A DNA stretch of 64,000 bases, taken from positions 118,785-182,784 of the forward strand of contig WBMZ01000409.1 of NCBI GenBank assembly GCA_013400975.1. Direction: 5' to 3'. The stretch is from Atrichornis clamosus (lineage: Eukaryota; Chordata; Aves; Passeriformes; Menuridae). Below, piece by piece: positions 24,701 to 36,579 of this stretch (the first letter of the stretch is position 1; each line of letters opens with the position of its first letter). Below the pieces are notes generated by a model, which was given only the letters and a program-made list of their open reading frames with translations, was not told the origin of the DNA and ran no database searches. Both the position numbers and the translations under genes were made by a program.

Positions 24701-27700
24701 GGCAAGAATTTCAGCTGCTTTCATAATTTTTTTGCACTCCAGAACAATACTACTTTTTTATGGTCTATACGTCAACTGTGCTTTATTGATTTTTAATACT
24801 TTCAGCAGATACAGCATTATTACAGCCAATAATGCAAATACTTGAAGTGAGAAATGCAATTAGAGGACACCAATCACTTTGCAAACAGGGTCATGGGGAA
24901 AAAAAATTAAATATTTTGTTTCAGTACTGGGATTTTCTGGTCTTGGCTTTGTATTCTTCAGAGGTTAGCAAAACCGAGAGAAATTCTATCCTCCTATTTC
25001 CAATACTAAAGGATTAAAGAAGAGCAGACATGAGTCAAAGGTATTTGCCCCCAAAAAGCCCATACATAGCAAACAGTTGCTACAACAGAGAATGTTGATT
25101 GACTGTAGCCTTAATTTGAAAGGTATCTTTACCATTAATTTTGACAAGTAGCCTCTCCTTGGGGAATCCAAGCCTGAGCCATTCAGGTTTTTCCTTCAGC
25201 TCAGCTAAGTAATGCCTATCCATGGAAGAGCCCAAATGTGTTTCCTTTCACCTAATAAGAAGATCAAAACAGCTGCTTTCAGGTCGATGACCAAAAGCAT
25301 CGAGAAACAACAAATAAAACATAAACCTTTGCAAAACCAAAGAGAAGAAATGTACTCAGGTTGCTGCTGGCAAAATGACTCATCCCACTGCTTTCCATCA
25401 GGCATGCCAGGACACTTCCCCTTCCCACCATGCAGCACCTACAGACCTGAACTGAGACATTTCCTCCCCTGCTCTGTGGCTACACAAGTGTTACTCATAG
25501 GAGGGGTCCCAGAAGGCTCACACGGGTACAAAAGTTAGATGTTGATCTTTCCTTCTCCTCCTGCCTGCCAGGGGTCTTACCTTCTCATACCAAGGGACAA
25601 GTTAATTCAGACTCAACAGTGCAATGTCTTCTCTTGAATAGTTCCCCGTTGTAGGTATTTTTAATTCTGGCAGCAGTGTCCTCTTCCCTTTTCCATTTTA
25701 ATTTGCTTTATTCCAAGAAAAAGCCCTCAATATTCAAGTTTTTCTTAATTCTGTAGGTGAAGCTAAATGAGATGTTCTTATTCTGTAGCACAGGGATAAT
25801 CACTAAGTTGCTCTGAAAAACGCTCAGGAAATTTATTTCTGCCTTTTTTTTTTTAAGTAAAAAGCCAGCAAAATTGTGAGTTGTGAATCTACCTGTTTCC
25901 AAAATACAATATTTTTATTATAATCCACACAGTAGTTTATTTTTTTTTCCTCCAAATAAATTATTCAGATTAGGAGACAGGAATTTTAACAACCTGTGAT
26001 TGCCATGTCCCCATAGCTAAGCAGGTACTGCTCATGTGTGGATGCAAGACAAAATGAAATAGTTTCATTTCTGATTGCTGGTACTGGACCAGACGCAGCA
26101 AATGCCTTCCCTGGGTCCTACTTTGAAATCTGAATTCCAGAATGCTGATGGCCAAGCACATTCCAGGCACCCAGGTCTGCCCCAGGTCTGCCCACAGAGG
26201 GGTTGCCATGAAGCTGTGCTGCTGCCCGGGCTCAGCCCTTCATTCCACTAATTTCCATCCCTCAGCCTGCCAGCAGCAAGGTGCATCTGTCTTTTGAACT
26301 GCAGGGGAGTGGGTAGTAAGAGGGTTTCCTCCAGCTTCTCCTTGCTCCAAAAGATTGAGTGCTGCCCCTGTGGTGATTTTCTGGCTGACAATCCCAGAAC
26401 TGCTAGACAAGCATATAGCCAGGGATCACAGAGCAAACAAAAATACTCTTTTTCCTACCGACACCTATGGGGAAAGACTTCTTACCCCCCACGCAAAATA
26501 CTGATAAGTGAGAGCACCCTCTGCTGGGATCTCTCTCTTGTCCTTGTCCTTGTCCTCACAGAGCAGTGCCTGCTTCCTTTCAAACATGTACTGTATTTAC
26601 AGAAAAGTACTCCTTGTCAGTATTTCCTAAAGCAATCAATTATTTATTCCCAAACTTTTTTTTCCTTATTCTCTGTTACATTTTATATGATGATAGGATA
26701 CCTGTTGTCTGTGACAGCTTCTTACTGTGAGAAAAGAAAATGAAGTTCAGTGAGGGACAGGCTGGCCTGTAGAAAACAAAACTCCACCTTTGAAGAGAAC
26801 AGAAATACCTCACCTGTTTGCCATATCCTTTCTCTTCTGGTGATACAACTCCTCATCCACATGTTCTTGGTTCCTGAGGAATCTCTAGCTTGCCATGACC
26901 AAGGGACAGATTATGTATTCCTTATTCAGGTGACTACCCGCAGTTCATATAAGAGAAGTTTATTCCCTATTTTTCTTGACATTTTACACCATTGTGCTAC
27001 CTTACTGTTGTGTTATTTTGACTGACTTCTACATATGCCCTGGGTTTACAAAGCACTGTGGATCATTTGTACCTCTCCAGAGCCTCCTTCTTTCAAAAAA
27101 CCTCCTTCCCTGTGATATGAGGCATAGAAAACCAATGTTTAACTGGGTCAACAACTTGCAAATTTATTCAGTGATGCTGACAACGAGAAAATGACAAATG
27201 ACATGAGTAAATCCTGACTAATTTCCAGTCAAATCAATGTTATTGAACATATTAGAAGAACAATGTCATGTACACCACTTCTTTATTCTTTACAATTGTG
27301 GACAGCTGGTAAAGGTATTGCATTTTTAGGCCTTGTACCCCTCACAAACTGCGTGATACTGACCATGACAAGAGGCTGCAGAGTCCCCCACCTGGTCCTG
27401 AGTCTGAAGTTGTCTACTTCGTGGAAAAAGGGTGGTTGCATATTCAGGCCAGGAGATTTGGTGTGCCTCATGTGATTCTCATCCAGAAATAATCAAGAAT
27501 TTACCCAAAAGTAAATATACATTGTGTGAAGTCCCCTCCATGCCTTGGCTGTGTTCTGGAGCTGCGCTGCCAGGACTAAGAAAGAACTGCAGGGAGTATG
27601 GGTAGTGCACAGGCTCTGGATTTCTGGCAGAAATGCCTGACCTCTGGCAGATCTCTTGAGATATCCTGGTTCCCAGATCCTAACCACTTTGCTTGTTCCA

Positions 27701-28944
27701 AGAGGAACAGGGGCGGGAAAGAAATAAATATACACTTAATGCCTTCCTGATGGAACTGTCTGTAGGAAATTCCTCGAGGGAGTTTCCTGTCCTTTTTTCC
27801 TAGTTGTTATGAGTAGGGAATGAATTGACCCATTGGTAGAGTTATTAGAAACTTTTTTCATCCAGAAAACTTAAATGAATACAGTAAAGCTATTTACAGA
27901 CTGTCTCACTGTCTTAAAATAATATTGCAAATAAAAGAGTTATTAAAATAACAATGAGCCAGAAAGGGAATGAAATTTAACCAACAGCATTGTTTATGAA
28001 TAGCAGTGGGTCTCAGACAAGGCTGAAATTTGTCTCTCAAGGTGCAGCAGATGCAGAGTATTAGTTTGCCTCCATTTAGTGCTTTTTTCAACACTAAGGG
28101 AAAAAAATCCCAAGCCTTCTCCTGACACATCTGAGTCCAGCATATGCCCCAATATTGGCCTGTGCATTGTTAGCCTGTAGGAGAGCTATAACTATTGTAC
28201 TCTTGTAGCAGGAATTCTGCCTTGCTCCCCCATCACAGATGCAAACACATCAGATATTAAACCTGAGAGGATAACGCTGATGCCCTGCATTGCAGGCTTC
28301 CTTTGATGGCTCCAGGGGATATAGAGGTATTTGGCCATTTCCTCTCCAGAGGCATCTGGTTTAGTCAGGTGGTTCACAGTGCACATGGTCACATTTATTG
28401 TTTGGTTCATTCTCCATTGTGCTTCTTTTCCCTCCCCAATGTTTTATCTGTCCTGGCCTTTCCCAAGGACTTTTACACAGCACTGAAATATTTGTTTATT
28501 TCTGGCATTTCCATCTGGTGTTAAGAGGATGAGAAGCAGGCTCATGTCACTGACACCCCCTGACCGTCAGAAAGACTTATAACATCTCACAGATCTGGGG
28601 TTTTATGTATCTCCCCACCTCTAACGTGTTATCAAGCATAAGTGCTACAAGATCCTGTGCAAGTCCTGGTAAATATTTCCTTGTAAAGGCACCGTTTCTT
28701 TTACCAAGGCCCAGAATTTTACAAATCACATACACCCATTGTCACAACATGTTCTGCAGAACCTGCAATGTTATAAATGAAAAAATAAAGCAAGGCTGAT
28801 ACCTAAAAGATGGTTAATGTTCTCAGAAAAGCTCTACTTCTTAAGTGGCTGAGCTGAGCAGAGCCACAGATAGGTTATACTTTTAGGTTGTCTGAATGCT
28901 GACTTTTTCTTCTATCTAATGGTCTTTCTGTCACCTGCCTTACA
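18760..28944. other. Non-coding DNA, no gene recognised
   Basis: About 10 kb without recognised genes or repeats. Overlapping short frames on both strands (for example 19508-19944, 21566-22137 and 26294-26743) show no domain signature. A small (CTTGTC)3 repeat lies at 26537-26555. 22.3-22.6 kb is pyrimidine-rich on the plus strand. Confidence 0.5.
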
Positions 28945-29410
28945 GAACCACAAAATCACAGAATCACAGAAGAGTTGGGGTTGGAAGGGGTCTCTGGAGA
29001 CCATTTAGTCCAACTCCCCTGCAAAGGCAGGGTCACCTAGAGCAGGTTACACAGGAATGTGTCCCAGGGGTTTTGAATGTCTCCAGAGAGGGAGACTCCA
29101 TGCCCTCCCTGGGCAGCCTGTTCCAGTGCTCTGCCACCCTCAACATAAAGAAGTTCTCCCTCATGTTGAGGTGGAACTTGTGTTTTAGTTTATGGGCTTT
29201 GTTCCTCGTCCTGTTGCTGGGCACCACAAAAAGGAGTCTGGTACCACCCTCTTGACATCACTTTTGAGATCCTTATATGCGTTAATGACCCCTCTCAGTC
29301 TTCCCTTCTCTAGACTAAACAGGCCCAGTCTATCCCCATAAGAGAGATGGTCCAGATCCCTTATCATCTTTGTGGCCCTCTGCTGAAGCCTCTCCAGTAG
29401 CTCTTTATCT
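28945..29410 (-). mobile_element. CR1 LINE, 5'-truncated 3' end
   Basis: The low-coordinate end is the CR1 3' terminus seen in antisense (ccacaaaatcacagaatcac, 28948-28967), meaning tandem octamers like TTCTGTGA on the minus strand. Moving inward, the minus strand encodes the extreme C-terminus of CR1 ORF2. One frame (about 29367-29230) reads RDLDHLSYGDRLGLFSLEKG, and a second (from about 29227 down) carries NFFMLRVAEHWNRLPREG, with a frameshift between them. The 5' end stops near 29410, as usual for truncated CR1 insertions of roughly 450 bases. It is inactive. The octamer tail is the best single indication that the source is avian. Confidence 0.93.
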
Positions 29411-30334
29411 TTTTTTATAACTGTGTTAGATGAATCTCTATTTCATAGTCTATTTAAAATAATCTTACCTTCAGTAATGCCACGTAATGGCTAAAAGACC
29501 TTCAAAATTCCCAGTTTAGGTTCAGACTTCATTGGAGCCTGTGATTAGAATTAGATGTGACCTGTACAGGACCCAAGGAACTACATTTTCCAATGACTAC
29601 ACTTAACAGGAGTCTTTTGCTGAGATGGTGCTTGCAGAGGTGCTGGCCTGATGTTTTAATTCCAGCATTTAATTCTTTCCCTACCTGTAAAACACTGTTT
29701 TACCAAAGAATGGTTGGTGACAGACATATGCTGGAGATCAATTCTGTATCACTGAGCATTTGCTTCTTCAGCCTGCATGGAAGGCACCAACTTTAAAGTC
29801 TCACATAGGTCAGATGTGGGGTACAAGAAGCAGCAGGGGGTCAAACATTCACAGCCTTCCTCTGTAGGACCACACCACAATTTTCATGTTTAGATCTAGA
29901 ACTCCTCCAGATATGAACACTTCCCATCCATACAGAGCTTCATCTCACAAAAATTTGTTTCATATGGCAAGACATCCTTGGCAGTTGGTCAGAATTTACT
30001 AGAAAATCTCTGTTGTATTGTCTCTGAAAAGACCATGCAAACACCTTTTTTTTCATTAAGATCTGAATAAATTAGGATATCTTTGAATATTTCTTTGCCA
30101 TCTCAACATAGGTGCTTGTACAAAATAAATTAAATATATTGCCTATCATTTTCTATAAACCAATAACTGAAGTTCAGGTGGAAAGAAAACAGAAAATAAA
30201 ACTAAGTAGAGTTGAGAGAATCAAGGACATATAGAGTGCTTTTCTGCACTACTTAGAATAGTATTTTGTTAAATACTTATTGCCTAGGAAGTTCATATCT
30301 AGATGAATATGGCTATGTACTGTCTGTGTTTCAG
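29411..30334. other. Non-coding DNA between CR1 and candidate exon
   Basis: AT-rich sequence with no recognised gene or repeat. Confidence 0.5.
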
Positions 30335-30519
30335 AAGACACCCTCATATCCTACAGAAGATGGCCTAGAATGTCCAGCACACCCAGAAATGCTGAGAATG
30401 TTTAGAGTTAATACAGAAATGTTAAATGATCCTTTGTCTGAAGCCAGGCTGAGGAAGAGAATGTTAGTTGGTGATAAGCATGCAAGAATATCAGTCCTGG
30501 TGGCAAATCACTTCTACCG
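30335..30519 (+). CDS. Candidate orphan exon, unidentified
   Basis: A plus-strand frame is open across this interval and is bounded by plausible splice sites. The acceptor is a pyrimidine-biased tract ending tgtctgtgtttcag at 30334 (an alternative AG lies at 30356). The donor is CG|GTGAGT at 30519/30520, five of six intron consensus bases being standard. The encoded segment is charged and non-repetitive; it contains MLRMFRVNTEMLNDPLSEAR and ends ISVLVANHFYR at a phase-2 junction. I do not recognise the protein. Open frames of this length occur by chance many times in this window, so only the splice signals and the balanced composition argue for it. No partner exons were found nearby. Confidence 0.22.
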
Positions 30520-30524
30520 GTGAG

Positions 30525-31827
30525 TCACCATGGCTGGGGCTTGTTCCTTCCTGGGGCATGTCCTTTCTGCCCTTTCTCAGTCAAATCTGAAGTGGACTTA
30601 AGCTTCACATCTTACAGCATTTTCTTCCATTTGCTCAAAAGGTACTTTTTTACCAAGAACTTTCTGGCAACAAAGAATTCCTCAGAACAGCAGAGGGAAA
30701 TGTAAGAGAAAAATGGGCCGGCAAGGTTACATCAGCTCTTAAATTTTTCCAAAATTGAATTCACAAAAACAATAGTGAGTTAGTTGCCAAGCCCTGGTTC
30801 AGGATGACTGTAAATAAAAGTGAATCTATGCTGAAAAGAGATACGTTGGGGATACGTGGCATTTTTGGGTTGAAATATTAGACTACTGCACAGTAGTACT
30901 GTACAGTAATTATATTTACCCTTTATCTTTACATTTCCTTCTACTAATGGAATACAGCATATACAAATTTTTGTTGTAGAAAGTGTAAAGTGACATCTCC
31001 CTTTGGCTGAGGAAAGTCTCAGCTAAGTTAAAGAGATCACAGTTTGATCACCGATTTAATCATTTAACAGTAGACCTTTGTACGTGAAGACGATTGTATA
31101 GAAAGTAAGGAAAGGTGTCAGTGGCTTGAGGCTACTGCATAAGTAGAACCACTGGTTGCATTATTAAAAGAAGTTGTGTCTCTAATTTTTTCCTGCGGCA
31201 TGTAAAACCAAAAGATAACTCTCAAATGTCAAAATGCCAGTGTTAGTAAATGTAGTGCAGGAGTCAAAATTCCCAGTGATACTACAGGTAAAACAAATTT
31301 TAAGGAGGATTCTAGCACTTTTGTAATGATGGAATACAACCTTAGGCAATATAAATTCATAATCTCTCAGGACGAATGGCCTTTAAAAATGCAACAGATT
31401 ACCCAATTCACCACTGAAAGAGGATTTGCTCTGGCATCCTTAAAATGCCTGTAATACATACTACAGAACTTTCCATTAACATGATTCTTGCATTATCTTT
31501 GAATTTTTCATCCAAACCTGATAGACTGTCAATAAACTCATGATAATAACAACCTCTGCATTAGCCTGGGTGTCCAAGTCCCTTTCATTCCTTCTGCCTC
31601 CTCTTTCCCCCATTGCCTCTCCAGGCAGGGGGTTTATGCAAGCCAGGCAGAGCAGAGCAGCTGGGGAGCTGCCTCACTCAGGTGCACAGGGATTTTTCTG
31701 CTGCTACTCAATTGTGCACAAAATAGCGTGTCTGGCTCTGCACCCTCATCCCTCTACTGACTGTGTCCCTCCTGAGGGGGTTGGTGATGATGGTATGGAG
31801 TGGGAAGGAGGGCAGAGTTGATGTCAG
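30525..31827. other. Non-coding DNA, no gene recognised
   Basis: AT-rich sequence with short frames only. A somewhat GC-richer section at 31.56-31.82 kb lies directly before the large CR1. No repeats were recognised. Confidence 0.5.
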
Positions 31828-31925
31828 AAGCAACAGAATCACAGAGTGTGCCTGGTTGGAAGGGACTCACAAGGATCATTGAATTCAACTCCTGGGCCTG
31901 CACAGCCCCATCCCAAAAAGTCACA

Positions 31926-32197
31926 TCATGTGCCCAAGAGTTTTGTCCAAATGCTCTTGAATTCTGTCAAGCTTGGTGCTGTGACCTCTTCCCTGGGGAA
32001 CCTGTTCCATTGCCCAGCCACCCTCTGGGTGAAGAACATTTTCCTAATATGCAACCTTAAAATCCTCTGGCACAACCTCAGGCCATTCCCTTGGGTCTTG
32101 TCACTGGGCACCACAGAGAAGACACCAGTGTCTGCCCCTCCTCTTTCCCTCGTGAGGCTGTTGTGGACTGCATGAGCTCTCCCCTCAGTCTTATGTG
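31926..32197 (-). pseudogene. CR1 ORF2 C-terminal segment
   Basis: The minus-strand frame from 32114 reads PSDKTQGNGLRLCQ, then an IRKMFFTQRVAGQWNRFPRE stretch and TAPSLTEFKSIW. This is the conserved tail of CR1 ORF2 and is clearly homologous to the corresponding frame in the CR1 at 29 kb. It is fused at its 5' side to the linker region by the internal deletion. Confidence 0.88.
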
Positions 32198-32700
32198 CTG
32201 GAGCAGTAGACCCTGCACTGTTTCAGAGTTGACTGGGAGTTGATCATTCTCGCAGTCATGATCCTCCAGCCCAGGACACAGAGACCCCCTTGGTCTGTCA
32301 TCCATGTTGAAGACAGAGGCAAAGAAAATGTTAAACACCTCTGCCTTGTCCATGTCCCTGGTGGTGAGGTGAAAAACCTCATCGTGTAATGGGTTGACAT
32401 TATTTTTACACTGCTTATTGCCATTAATATATTTGAAAATTCTTTTTGTTTTCCCCCACAATTCTGGCAGCTTCAACTCCAGTTGGGCTTCAGCCGCATG
32501 AATTTTCTCCCTACAGTGTCAAGCAGCATCTCTGCACTCTTCCCAGGTCACTTGACCTTGCTTCCACTGGTCATCTTTTTTTGTTTTATTTCCAGGAGAA
32601 GAATCCTGTTCAGCCAAGTTGGCCTTCTGCCTCACCTGCGTGACTTCTGACATTTGGGAATTGCCTGCGCCTCTGCCCTTAGGGGGTGATATTCAAACAG
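32198..32700 (-). pseudogene. CR1 ORF2 linker (endonuclease to RT)
   Basis: The minus-strand frame contains LPELWGKTKRIFKYINGNKQ, then TTRDMDKAEVFNIFFASVFN and PRGSLCPGLEDHDCEND. This is the segment that in CR1 proteins leads from the endonuclease into the reverse transcriptase. The frame stays open through the deletion junction at about 32198 and ends at about 32078. The expected RT opening (a GPDGIHPRVL-like motif) does not follow. Confidence 0.85.
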
Positions 32701-32824
32701 TGACCAGCACTGATGGACACCAGCACCTGCAAAAACATTTTCCCAGGGGACCTTACTTACTAGTTCCGTGAGCATTCTGAAGTGTCCTCTCCTCCTGTCC
32801 AGAGCTGAGGTTTTGCTGGCACTT

Positions 32825-33455
32825 TTACTCTTGTCCAACAGAGATTTTAAACTCGATTGCTTCATGGTCACTGTGGTCAACAAGATCCAGTCTGTTGACA
32901 AGCAGCACATCAGGGAGGGCATCTTTCCGAGCTGGCTCCCTTAGGACTTGTTCCATAAAGTTATCATCCAGGTTTTTTAGGAATCTTCTGGCCCAAGTTG
33001 TACCAGCTGTATGATGTTCCCAGTTAATTTCTGGCAAGTTGAAGTCCCCCATAATGGCAGTGGACTTGGAAGTGTCCCTTAGTTCCTCAAAGAATAATTA
33101 GTGGATGTCATTGTCCTGGCTAGGAGGTCTATAGTAGACTCCCATGATGACATCCACATTATTTGTTTGCCCCATGATTCTTACTCAGAGGCTCTCAACT
33201 GTGCCACTGCCAGGTGTGAGTTTCATACATTTTATCCCTTCCATTACATACAATGCCAACCCCACCCTCTACCTCCCCTGCCCTGCCCATCCCTCCTGAA
33301 GAGCCTGTAACCATCCAACAGGGTGCTCCAGTCACAGGACTCATCCCACCAGGTTTCACTTACGCCAGTGATGTCAATTCTCTGGGACTGGGCCAAAGCC
33401 TCCAGCTCCTCTTGCTTGTTCCTCATGCTGCTTACATTGCTGTGGAAACACATTT
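32825..33455 (-). pseudogene. CR1 ORF2 APE-like endonuclease domain (broken)
   Basis: In intact CR1 this domain nicks target DNA to start reverse transcription. Three hallmark segments are visible on the minus strand: an ETWWDE stretch at about 33340-33357, a GVYYRPPSQD stretch near 33110-33140, and GDFNLPEINW at about 33020-33049. The SDHEAIEF motif with the catalytic SDH triplet lies at 32864-32872. The last two share one open frame (32825-33052). At least one frameshift and stop separate them from the N-terminal part (33244-33453), so no full protein can be made. The catalytic motif residues themselves look intact. Confidence 0.9.
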
Positions 33456-33670
33456 CAGGTGTGGCGCATTGTAGCCAGTACCTTGTGAAGCAGATTGAGG
33501 CATCACGTTAGTGCTTGTTTCCTCAAGTTTTGGCTCACCATCCCATTGCTCATCACTGGACAGCCTGGTTTTTTCCCTTTCCTTCTTCCAAGTGTTTCTG
33601 CACTGGGTTTTCCTGCTGGTCCCCAGATGATTTGGTCTTGCCTCTCCAAATTTCTTCACTCTGTCTTCAG

Positions 33671-35974
33671 CTGTAGCAGGCTTATGTATTACCCCAAATC
33701 GAGATATTTCTCCTACTTAAATTCATTTTAGCAAGCAAAGTTTGATTTCTTTTTTATTTTTTTTAATTTAAGTGAAATAAATGACAAGGCTTAAAGTAGC
33801 CTACTTAATTGTGACTGAAAGGCATTGCCACTGAATGGATGGCTGACAGCCTGTGTGAAATAGGTTTAATGGTTCTGCTTCGGTTATAAAAGACAAATGT
33901 TCACCTCACACCACCACTCAAGCGCACAGCACAAATTAGCATTATCTTTGTAAATATCACCATTACTTTTCATTATTAAATTTTTTCTGTCTTTTCTAAA
34001 AGTGAGAAAGATGGGAGGAAACCCAAACCTGTTTTATTATGGGGGTTTTAAACTGTGTCTTTTACTAGAAGGACAATTTACCCAAATGAAACCTTATTGC
34101 ATCTGGTCTAATCAGGCTTATGCCAAAAATCTGATGATACTTATGTAACAGCCATGATGTTAAGTTTTCAAAAAACAGTAATAAAGGAACAGATTCTTAA
34201 TTGAAAGCAGGCTGCTAATAACAGGCTCTTTCAAATGAATGTTTGCTATCAAACTAAGCGGTAAAATAATGATTTTTCTATGCACATAGATTATAAATTT
34301 GATAGGTTTTCTCATTTCATGGTAGTTCTGTATATTCAGTAGCGATGAATTCGTATTTCACCTGGTATCATTCTGTAAGAGATGTGATCACCTTACACTG
34401 GTTTGAAAGAGTTAAGATTAAAAAATGAAGAAGGAAAAGCAGTTTAGGTTGTGTTCAGCCTACACAGAGCAATATGAAATAAAACCCTAATATGCTCCTC
34501 TATATTTTACCTTCACTCTTCTGCCTGGAACAATTTAACCAGATGCTCTGCTGATTACCTTTACCACTGTATAATGAATTTTACTCTGCTATACATTGTG
34601 GACATTCAAGACTTAGTTAATCTTCAGAGAAAAGTCCAGGTCAATGTCTGTGCAGTGCAGATTTAAGGTCCTTTACCTGGAGTTCTGATTAGCTTTCCTC
34701 AGATGCTCATTCACTTCTGTGAGGTTTGGACTTTAATGCCATAACTGTAAAGCACAGCTTAGCTTGCCTGTGCAGAGCCAGCCGTCTCCTGAGGTTTCTC
34801 TTGCTGGAAACCAATTTGCCTCCGTCACTCCAGCTCCTCAGCTCAAACTGGCAAACTGACTGGCTCACATCACAGGGTGGCTTTTTCTTCTTTTTTTTTT
34901 TTTCTTTTTTTTTTTTATATAGCTTGTTCGTGAGAATAAAATATTAAGTGCCCTAGGCCCACTTCGTGTGTGTGAGTGTGTAGGGTTTTTTTTTCTTTAT
35001 GTGCTCCCATAATGTACAGGAAACAAAGAATTCTCACTTTGACCGGCAAAGACATGCAAATTCAGAGAACTTCAAACCCTTCCCCTACAATGCACCTCAG
35101 GAAGGAGCAAGCCAAAGTCATTTAGGAAAAATCACACATGGGAAGGGGCCTTGAATTTTTTACGAGCTTTTCCCAGTTATCTTTTACCAGTCGTGCTTGC
35201 CTTATTCCCTAGTCACTGATTAGCACGCACCAATGTGCAAAAGCTGGTCATGGAGACAGTGCACAGAGTGAAAACCTTTGGACTAAATTTGCCATCTTTG
35301 TATAAAAATATCCACCAATCCACCTGTGCCAAAACCACATATTTGAACAATTTTTCCCACTTATTTTTGACTAGAGGTAGTACCAGCAATGAAAGGTTAA
35401 AATTTCAGTATGTCTCTACCCACCTGGTTTCCTCATGCAAGCTCTGGCTTGACATTGGCTCATTTTGGCAACATGTGGGGTCGGAATCTGAACTAGGATA
35501 GACAATCTGGGGAGGAAGAGATTAGTACATATATAGCAAAAGAACGAATATGGTAATTCAAAGTGACAAAAATGGGCATGAAGTTGCACTGCTCCAACTT
35601 TGAAACATTTGACACAAATGTTAAAAGGAGATATTTCCATGGTATCTGCATTTAGGAGAGTTATCTCCATGAATATTTCCACCCTTATTTAGTATATTTT
35701 TCATAGCAGAATGACATTATTCCCCTTGGGTCCTCAGTCTTTAATGCAGCATTGAAGGTAGAGGTAAAAGACTAAGAATCCCCTTAACAGAAGGAACTTT
35801 ACATAGAGATGGCAAGGAACAAATCATCACCAACAAGCGTGTAGGTAAAACAGGATACATTTTTAATGCTTTTTTTTTTAATTAATGCAGTGTATTTTTT
35901 AAAGAATTTTGGATTGAGACAGTCAAACATTCTTAGTTAGAAAAATAAAATCTTAAACCTAGAGAAACCAAACA
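33671..35974. other. Non-coding DNA, no gene recognised
   Basis: Strongly AT-rich, with no open frames beyond about 90 codons and no recognised repeats. A T-rich tract lies at 34882-34916. The section at about 33.9-34.4 kb is rich in homeobox-like TAAT cores. That would suit a conserved regulatory element, but conservation cannot be judged from one sequence. Confidence 0.45.
34882..34916. repeat. T-rich low-complexity tract
   Basis: Thirty-five bases made almost entirely of T with three C interruptions. Confidence 0.9.
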
Positions 35975-36115
35975 GTTCATAGAAACAGAGAACTAGAAAA
36001 GATGTCTTCGGTCACTAAACCTTATCCCCTGTGAGAGTCTAATCAATTATTGTCATGTAGTTCCACTTTGAAAATTGATCAGGTTCCCTATTAAATGAAA
36101 TTAGATATGGTTTAT
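35975..36115 (-). mobile_element. Probable 3' tail of an ancient CR1/L3-type LINE
   Basis: In plus orientation the stretch beginning cagttcatagaaacagagaa and continuing aactagaaaagatgtcttcg is a worn version of the antisense 3' end of old amniote CR1/L3 elements (pattern: 'catagaa...gaactggaagggacc...gtc...cccctg'). It lies about 0.75 kb on the 3' side of a minus-strand RT fragment of the same type, so both may come from one insertion. Confidence 0.5.
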
Positions 36116-36205
36116 AACTTTGGACAGAAGACTGTTTTAGAAAGACAAGTCTTTAAATGTTAGAATCTGCTTTTAATGTTCGGCCCAGATTTATTCAGTT
36201 TATAT

Positions 36206-36262
36206 ACATATATAATGTTCATATATATCATGTTCATATACATAATATATATTATAGTCATA
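36206..36262. repeat. AT-rich imperfect repeat
   Basis: Several loosely repeated units of the type catatatatcatgttcatat separated by TA-rich bases. Low complexity. Confidence 0.6.
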
Positions 36263-36579
36263 TTTATTACAGCATTATCCTTTAGGTGTAATAGCTATTT
36301 TTCTTGCCTGGTATTTACCCCCAGACATTTTTACAGTGAGGAATTTACTCCCCTTTCAGCTTGCGTCCTACTAGACTGCACAGGTGATTTTTTCATGTGG
36401 CCCCTTAGCCAGATGGGTTCTTTTTTCCCTTCATGCCTTGTAGCCTCTCGCTGGCAGCAGGTCCTGGACATGGGGAGACCCAGAGCTGCTGGCTGAACTT
36501 GAAGGAGGGCCACTTATAGTGCTGCTGACACTGCTGTGCCTCCGTGGAAACTATTATCCATGTCGGGATTATGGTTACG

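Larger units (their letters stand above)
31828..33670 (-). mobile_element. CR1 LINE with reverse transcriptase core deleted
   Basis: This is a minus-strand CR1 copy about 1.84 kb long. Its 3' end lies at 31828 (antisense caacagaatcacagagtgtg). From 3' to 5' (rising coordinates) it holds a short 3' UTR; the ORF2 C-terminus (about 31926-32197, with FFTQRVAGQWNRFPREEV); the linker between endonuclease and reverse transcriptase (about 32198-32700, with MDKAEVFNIFFASVFN); and the APE-like endonuclease (about 32820-33455). A further ORF2 N-terminal piece reaches about 33660. The whole reverse transcriptase palm, roughly a kilobase or more in intact CR1, is missing: linker residues ending QGLLLQ join directly to C-terminal sequence near 32198. 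Stops and frameshifts elsewhere show that it is dead. It looks younger than the relics at 36 and 56 kb because its motifs are far better kept. Confidence 0.92.
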
